In this document: piece after piece, positions 5,450 through 8,660 of the stretch
How the letters are laid out: each line of letters opens with the position of its first letter
How positions within the stretch are numbered: position 1 is the stretch's first letter
DNA from: Candidatus Berkelbacteria bacterium
GTDB lineage: Bacteria > Patescibacteriota > UBA1384 > VFKW01
Direction: 5' to 3'
Assembly (NCBI GenBank): GCA_009885355.1
Contig: VFKW01000177.1
Location: 1 to 8,660 of the forward strand
Length of the DNA stretch: 8,660 nucleotides
Made by a program: the position numbers and the translations under genes
Notes under the pieces: generated by a model
Told to the model about the DNA's origin: nothing
Databases searched by the model: none
The model's input: only the letters and a program-made list of their open reading frames with translations

Positions 5450-6292
5450 ATGAAAAAGTATTTGGGGATTGATTTTGGGGGGACGCGGATGCGATCGATA
5501 GTACTGGATGAAGAAGGTACTATTTATGCGGAAGCTGATGATTTGACTCAAGCTGAAGATGGTCAAGAAATTATTGTATCTAGGCTATTGGATTTTATCT
5601 CTAAAAGCCTTGAAGGACATGAGGTTTCGGGAATTGGGATTGGCACGCCAGGACCGATTGATTTTTTGACGGGGACGATTTTATTTACACCAAATATTCC
5701 ATTGAAAAATGTACCGATAAAACAATTGATCGAGGAAAGAACCGGACTGCCAGTAGTGGTTGAGAGGGATGCGAATGCGGCACTGATTGGCGAGCATTGG
5801 ATGGGTGATGCTAAGGGATGTCGAAATGTCGCAATGCTGATCTGGGGAACGGGAATTGGCGGAGCAATAATAATTGAAAATAAAATTTTTCGAGGACGAA
5901 ATGATATGGCGGGCGAGCTGGGCCATGTGATTATTGATGAAGATGGACCATATTGTAATATGGGACACAATGGTTGCTTGGAATCATTCATCGGTGGTAA
6001 AGCGATTTATGAAAGATACAAAAGAAGTATGCGAGAAATTGCCCAAGGGGCGAGAATTGGAAATGAAGATGATTTAAAAATAATTGCTGAAATAGGCAAG
6101 AATTTGAATGTGGGATTGAAAAATTTGATTACTTTGTTTGATCCGGAATTAATTTTGATCGATGGCGGATGCAGCAAGGATTTTGATTTATTTTTGGACT
6201 ATGTGAAAGATATGCCAGTAAAATTGTCGAAATTTGCAGCCAAAGCCGGAGTGATCGGGGCGGCGAGAGTGGCAATGCCTATTAGTAGATAG
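5450..6292 (+). CDS. ROK-family sugar kinase (glucokinase-like)
   Basis: Predicted cytoplasmic ATP-dependent hexose or amino-sugar kinase of 280 residues, slightly shorter than the usual 290-320. The N-terminal ATPase loop is IDFGGTRMR (7-15). GIGTPGPID (63-71) follows, then ERDANAA (105-111) with the catalytic base D107, GTGIGGA (133-139), and the ROK signature GELGH (155-159) through GCLE (175-178). No helix-turn-helix precedes it, so it is a kinase rather than a ROK repressor. Odd: the zinc motif normally CxCGxxGC reads CNMGHNGC, so M171 replaces one of the cysteine ligands while H159, C169 and C176 remain. AGGA at 5441-5444, five bases before the ATG, sets the start. Likely role: phosphorylating the sugar released by GH94 or GH130. 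Its last two codons and stop lie inside a heptamer repeat. Confidence 0.92.
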   Translation: MKKYLGIDFGGTRMRSIVLDEEGTIYAEADDLTQAEDGQEIIVSRLLDFISKSLEGHEVSGIGIGTPGPIDFLTGTILFTPNIPLKNVPIKQLIEERTGLPVVVERDANAALIGEHWMGDAKGCRNVAMLIWGTGIGGAIIIENKIFRGRNDMAGELGHVIIDEDGPYCNMGHNGCLESFIGGKAIYERYKRSMREIAQGARIGNEDDLKIIAEIGKNLNVGLKNLITLFDPELILIDGGCSKDFDLFLDYVKDMPVKLSKFAAKAGVIGAARVAMPISR

Positions 6293-6311
6293 TAGATGGT
6301 AGATAGTAGCT
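6284..6311. repeat. Heptamer tandem array across the ROK stop codon
   Basis: Four 7-base units in a row: AGTAGAT, AGTAGAT, GGTAGAT and AGTAGCT. The first two encode the final Ser-Arg and the TAG stop of the ROK gene. Because seven is not a multiple of three and the unit contains TAG, an uninterrupted array would stop translation in any frame within a few units. Shares period and the AGTA core with the arrays at 1617-1731; a weaker pair, AGTTGAT and AGTTAGG, lies at 6496-6509 before the GNAT gene. Confidence 0.65.
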
Positions 6312-6340
6312 AGGGAGATAGGGAAAAGATACTTTTAGCT

Positions 6341-6433
6341 GTCATCCCGGAAGCGGGCGGCACCCGATGTCCGGGATCCAGTTATATGGTTTCATGGATT
6401 CCGGTTCTGGGATCCCATCCCGACCGGAATGAC
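6341..6433. repeat. 93-bp palindromic REP/MITE-like element
   Basis: The ends GTCATCCCGG (6341-6350) and CCGGAATGAC (6424-6433) are inverted with one mismatch. Inside, CCGGGATCCA (6371-6380) pairs with TGGATTCCGG (6395-6404), again with one mismatch, around a 14-base loop. TGGGATCCCA (6408-6417) is a perfect palindrome. The GTCATTCCGG/CCGGAATGAC motif is a well-known theme of non-coding dispersed repeats in several bacterial groups. It carries no ORF, is clearly more GC-rich than its flanks, and separates the sugar genes from the GNAT-ruvA pair. It could also act as a transcription or mRNA-end barrier. Confidence 0.65.
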
Positions 6434-6516
6434 GACTGGAGGGGGATATTCGCACGCAGTAAACTGAGCGTTATTAACCCAAATGGAGAATAAATAGTTG
6501 ATAGTTAGGAATTTTT

Positions 6517-7050
6517 ATGGAGATTGCTCAAATTGATAATTTAATAATCAAAATACTCGACAAAGCAAAAGCTGAGAAATATTCTAATGATTTACAAATA
6601 TTGATGAATCAAATTCCTAAAGTTGAATTTAGTAAATCGGAAATTTTAGAGGAAAAAAAGGGCGAAAGAGAATTGCTGGGCAAATGGTCTCATAGTTTGA
6701 TAATGTTTGATAACGAAAAACCGGTAGGTATAATAATCGGTTATGAACGGGGATCGGAAAACAATGAGCAATACCCTATAAATAGTATTTATATTGGAGG
6801 ATTTTCAATTGCTCATAATTACCAACACAAGGGTCTTGGTAAAAAATTTCTAAAAATCTTTTTGGATTTCAATAAAAAAATTGGACTAAACTATTTAAAC
6901 GGAGATGTTAATTTTTCTGTGCAGACGAATTCGGCAAATTGGAATAAGCACGTGCAAAAACTGTATCAATCATACGGTTTTGAAAAAATTTCCGAAAAAC
7001 AATATGATAATCGCATTGATAATGTTTATTTTTTGAAAGGATATATATGA
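6517..7050 (+). CDS. GNAT-family N-acetyltransferase
   Basis: Predicted acetyl-CoA-dependent acetyltransferase of 177 residues. Motif A is seen as IGGFSIAHNYQHKGLGKKFL (93-112), with the acetyl-CoA pyrophosphate loop Q-x-K-G-L-G at 103-108. Motif B is NWNKHVQKLYQSYGFEKI (141-158), with the typical N...LY..yGF pattern. The acceptor could be a small molecule, an antibiotic or a protein; nothing here decides. TAGGA (6506-6510), six bases before the ATG, is a modest ribosome site. The gene is clearly more AT-rich than the sugar genes: 14 G+C in 60 bases at 6541-6600, against 31 in 60 at 2041-2100. It lies just after a repeat element, so acquisition by transfer is possible. Its stop overlaps the ruvA start (ATGA), so the two are translationally coupled. 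Confidence 0.85.
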   Translation: MEIAQIDNLIIKILDKAKAEKYSNDLQILMNQIPKVEFSKSEILEEKKGERELLGKWSHSLIMFDNEKPVGIIIGYERGSENNEQYPINSIYIGGFSIAHNYQHKGLGKKFLKIFLDFNKKIGLNYLNGDVNFSVQTNSANWNKHVQKLYQSYGFEKISEKQYDNRIDNVYFLKGYI

Positions 7051-7607
7051 TTGGATATCTGAATGGGGTGGTTAAATATCAGAGCCAAGCGTGGCTTATT
7101 TTGGATGTGAACAATGTGGGATATAAAATTTATTCCAATTTTCATGGGAAAGCTGGGGATAAGGTGGAATTTTATATTCATGAACATATTCGGGAAGATT
7201 CAAATGATTTGTATGGCTTCGACTCACCTCAAGAAATGGAATTTTATGAAATTTTGTTGTCAGTTTCAGGGGTCGGACCCAAAATGGGATTGGCTATTTT
7301 GACAATTGGCTCGATTGATCGAATCAAAGGGGCAATTATCAAAGGCGACACGACTTTATTTACGACGGTTTCTGGGATCGGGAAAAAGGTAGCGGCGAAG
7401 ATCATTGTAGAATTGAAAAATAAAGTGGCTTCGCGGACTGACTCATATTTGCCAGAAGAAGCGGGCGAAGATAGCGATCTTGTCGAAGCACTGGAGCAAT
7501 TGGGTTATAAACAAATTGAGATTTTGGATATTATAAGAGAAATGCCAGAGGAAATTATTGGCACACAAGCGAGATTGACCTGGGCATTACAGAGGATGAA
7601 GAAATGA
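7047..7607 (+). CDS. ruvA: Holliday junction branch migration protein RuvA
   Basis: RuvA binds four-way DNA junctions as a tetramer and loads the RuvB helicase for branch migration in recombinational repair. Length is 186 residues, near the family's usual 190-205. Domain I (1-62) is the OB fold, opening MIGYLNGVV and ending in the conserved LYGFDSPQE. Domain II has two helix-hairpin-helix motifs, SVSGVGPKMGLAIL (72-85) and TVSGIGKKVAAKII (107-120). After an acidic linker (about 132-143), domain III (about 144-186) is the small three-helix RuvB-binding unit ending ALQRMKK. The start is fixed by GAAAGG at 7035-7040 and the ATGA overlap with the GNAT stop. ruvC and ruvB are not in the window, so the common ruvCAB order is not seen. 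Base composition is intermediate between the sugar genes and the GNAT gene. Confidence 0.96.
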   Translation: MIGYLNGVVKYQSQAWLILDVNNVGYKIYSNFHGKAGDKVEFYIHEHIREDSNDLYGFDSPQEMEFYEILLSVSGVGPKMGLAILTIGSIDRIKGAIIKGDTTLFTTVSGIGKKVAAKIIVELKNKVASRTDSYLPEEAGEDSDLVEALEQLGYKQIEILDIIREMPEEIIGTQARLTWALQRMKK

Positions 7608-7656
7608 AACGATATAAGCTAGTAAGGCCGTAAGCTGGCCACCGCCGATTAGCGGG

Positions 7657-7674
7657 GTCCCGCTGCGGCGGGAC
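7657..7674. terminator. Hairpin between convergent genes
   Basis: GTCCCGC (7657-7663) and GCGGGAC (7668-7674) form a perfect 7-bp GC stem with loop TGCG. It lies in the 129-base gap between ruvA and the convergent - strand gene, where a bidirectional terminator would be expected. No T-run follows on either strand, so it is a terminator candidate by position only. Smaller inverted pairs (GGCC/GGCC around 7626-7640 and CCGC/GCGG around 7642-7655) lie beside it, suggesting repeat debris. Confidence 0.35.
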
Positions 7675-7736
7675 AAGCACTAAATCATAAACGACTAAAG
7701 ATGCCAGATCGTGCGCTAATAAGAATGTTGTTAAGA

Positions 7737-8648
7737 TTAGTCTTCATGGGATTTATGGGGTTTTTTCTTAATGCCGAGGCTGTAGCGAATTAGGCCGATG
7801 AAGCTGGGATGTTTTAGGAATTCTTTTTCGTGATTTGACATCCCCGGCGGGAGTGTTTTCTTTTTTTGAATCGGGTTCATCTCTAAAGCCTCGATCGCTT
7901 CTTTATCAACTAATGCCTCTTTTTGCTCATTGGCATATTCTCCCACTTTGTGAGTTGCCGATCTAAAAATATCAAACAAACGACCGATTTTTTTTGAAGT
8001 ATGATTGGCAGCGATCGATAATCCGGATGGTATTTGCAAAGCATTTTGTTTGGATTCTTTTTTAGCAATTTCTATATCATTTTTTTCTTTAATTTTTATT
8101 AACTCATCTTCTTTTGTTTTTTGTGCCAAGGCTAATTTTTCATTTTCAATTTCTTCTTGTTTGTTTTTTTCAATCAATCTTTGTTTAATTTTTTCATTTG
8201 CGATCTCGATTTGAGATTCTGCGTACTTAGAATATCCATGATCGATTGTGGAATCTTCATCAATTTTTTCCGAAGGTAAATACATTTTTTCGATCGATTT
8301 TGGGTGACCATTTTTTGCATGCGGCTCTAAATTTGTATATAAATCTTTATCATCGATTATTTCATCCACATGTTTGATGCGGTGAGCGAGTTTTTTTGAA
8401 AGCAAAGTATAATAGCAAGATTGCATGTTGGTAACCGTGACATCAATAAGTTTTAAACCAACTAAAAATCCAAACAAAGCAACCAGCAAATCAGATGCTG
8501 ATAATGGATCATATTTTGGAACATAAATTGAATACTTGTCAATATAATTAATGAGCCCGTTGAAAAACCCTTTACTTTTCCACTTGTCGTAAACCTGTCC
8601 ATAAGGTATAATATAAGTATAGTAACAAGGGAGGTGGATATGTCTCAA
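7737..8648 (-). CDS. Unrecognised membrane-anchored coiled-coil protein, 5' end unresolved
   Basis: Not a family I recognise. Counting 303 residues from the TTG at 8648: a hydrophobic stretch at 53-72 (DLLVALFGFLVGLKLIDVTV) predicts one membrane helix; 140-200 is very rich in Lys, Glu, Ile and Gln with heptad-like spacing, probably a long coiled coil; 205-255 looks like more ordered helices; the tail is basic (IKKKPHKSHED). One anchored helix plus coiled coil suggests a structural or scaffold role, but this is only shape. The start is a problem: TTG at 8648 has no ribosome site, the frame is open to the window edge, and residues 1-20 are the reverse complement of a good + strand promoter and start site. 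No internal start has a Shine-Dalgarno; the first in-frame ATG (8426) would lose the helix. It is AT-rich and convergent to ruvA. Confidence 0.65.
   Translation of the reverse strand: MRHIHLPCYYTYIIPYGQVYDKWKSKGFFNGLINYIDKYSIYVPKYDPLSASDLLVALFGFLVGLKLIDVTVTNMQSCYYTLLSKKLAHRIKHVDEIIDDKDLYTNLEPHAKNGHPKSIEKMYLPSEKIDEDSTIDHGYSKYAESQIEIANEKIKQRLIEKNKQEEIENEKLALAQKTKEDELIKIKEKNDIEIAKKESKQNALQIPSGLSIAANHTSKKIGRLFDIFRSATHKVGEYANEQKEALVDKEAIEALEMNPIQKKKTLPPGMSNHEKEFLKHPSFIGLIRYSLGIKKKPHKSHED
8584..8612 (+). promoter_or_regulatory. Sigma-70-type promoter at the right edge
   Basis: TTGTCG (8584-8589) and the perfect TATAAT (8607-8612) are separated by exactly 17 bases. Transcription would begin near 8619, about 21 bases before the ATG at 8640. 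This is the best promoter in the window, and it lies inside the 5' part of the - strand reading frame. Confidence 0.65.
8629..8637 (+). promoter_or_regulatory. Strong ribosome binding site at the right edge
   Basis: GGGAGGTGG is a near-perfect complement of the 16S rRNA 3' end. GGAGG ends five bases before the ATG at 8640. With the promoter upstream it argues that a + strand gene starts here. Confidence 0.65.
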
Positions 8649-8660
8649 ATAAGGTTTAAA
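8640..8660 (+). CDS. 5' end of a gene leaving the window
   Basis: Seven codons, MSQIRFK, are visible before the window ends. Support comes from the promoter at 8584-8612 and the strong Shine-Dalgarno at 8629-8637. Nothing can be said about function. It is divergent from the - strand coiled-coil gene, whose longest frame overlaps it. Confidence 0.5.

Noticed and set aside
5563..5991. 142-codon open frame on the - strand opposite the ROK kinase
   Set aside because: Antisense shadow: the + strand frame has full ROK motifs, and the - frame shows none.
5450..6292. ROK transcriptional repressor (NagC/XylR type)
   Set aside because: No N-terminal helix-turn-helix; the protein starts at the kinase phosphate loop.
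7608..7736. tRNA or small RNA in the ruvA-coiled-coil gap
   Set aside because: Short GC hairpins are present but no cloverleaf, T-loop or promoter could be found.
8005..8214. 69-codon hydrophobic-looking + strand frame
   Set aside because: It is the complement of the Lys/Glu-rich coiled coil; AAA/GAA codons read backward give TTT/TTC and appear hydrophobic.

Overview
The window carries eight complete or near-complete protein genes plus the first seven codons of a ninth. Six of them are recognisable: a Gfo/Idh/MocA-type oxidoreductase, a GH94 glycoside phosphorylase, a GH130 glycoside phosphorylase, a ROK-family sugar kinase, a GNAT N-acetyltransferase and the Holliday-junction protein RuvA. 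Genes are closely packed on the + strand, with good Shine-Dalgarno sites and TGA read as a normal stop. No rRNA, tRNA, CRISPR array or transposase was seen. The short AT-rich intergenic gaps full of small palindromes and heptamer repeats look to me like those of Patescibacteria (CPR) genomes, and normal TGA stops argue against the TGA-recoding groups such as Gracilibacteria. That taxonomic guess is an inference from style, not from a marker phylogeny.

Layout. Bases 1-318 are a repeat-rich leader with no convincing gene. From 319 to 6292 runs a sugar-metabolism block, all on +: oxidoreductase (319-1299), a 73-residue single-pass membrane protein (1326-1547), a remnant of a second oxidoreductase 3' end (1555-1605), an inverted heptamer-repeat structure around a strong hairpin (1617-1731), GH94 (1784-4318), GH130 (start re-called to 4423, end 5376) and ROK kinase (5450-6292). 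A 93-bp palindromic repeat (6341-6433) separates this block from an AT-rich GNAT gene (6517-7050) that overlaps ruvA (7047-7607) by ATGA. Convergent to these is an unrecognised membrane-anchored coiled-coil gene on the - strand (stop at 7737; 5' end unresolved). At the right edge a clear promoter, Shine-Dalgarno and ATG start another + strand gene that leaves the window.

How the genes may work together. GH94 and GH130 enzymes both cleave beta-linked disaccharides or oligosaccharides with inorganic phosphate, giving a sugar-1-phosphate without spending ATP. A ROK kinase could phosphorylate the free sugar released by either enzyme, and a Gfo/Idh/MocA enzyme could oxidise or epimerise a sugar or polyol with NAD(P). 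The set therefore reads as an energy-saving phosphorolytic oligosaccharide pathway, usable in either direction because phosphorolysis is reversible. The exact substrates cannot be read from the sequence.

Between the genes, a striking pattern is small repeats at gene ends: heptamers of the AGTATCA and AGTAGAT type, the octamer AGATAGTA at three successive gene ends (supplying the stop codon in two), and small palindromes of two other families.
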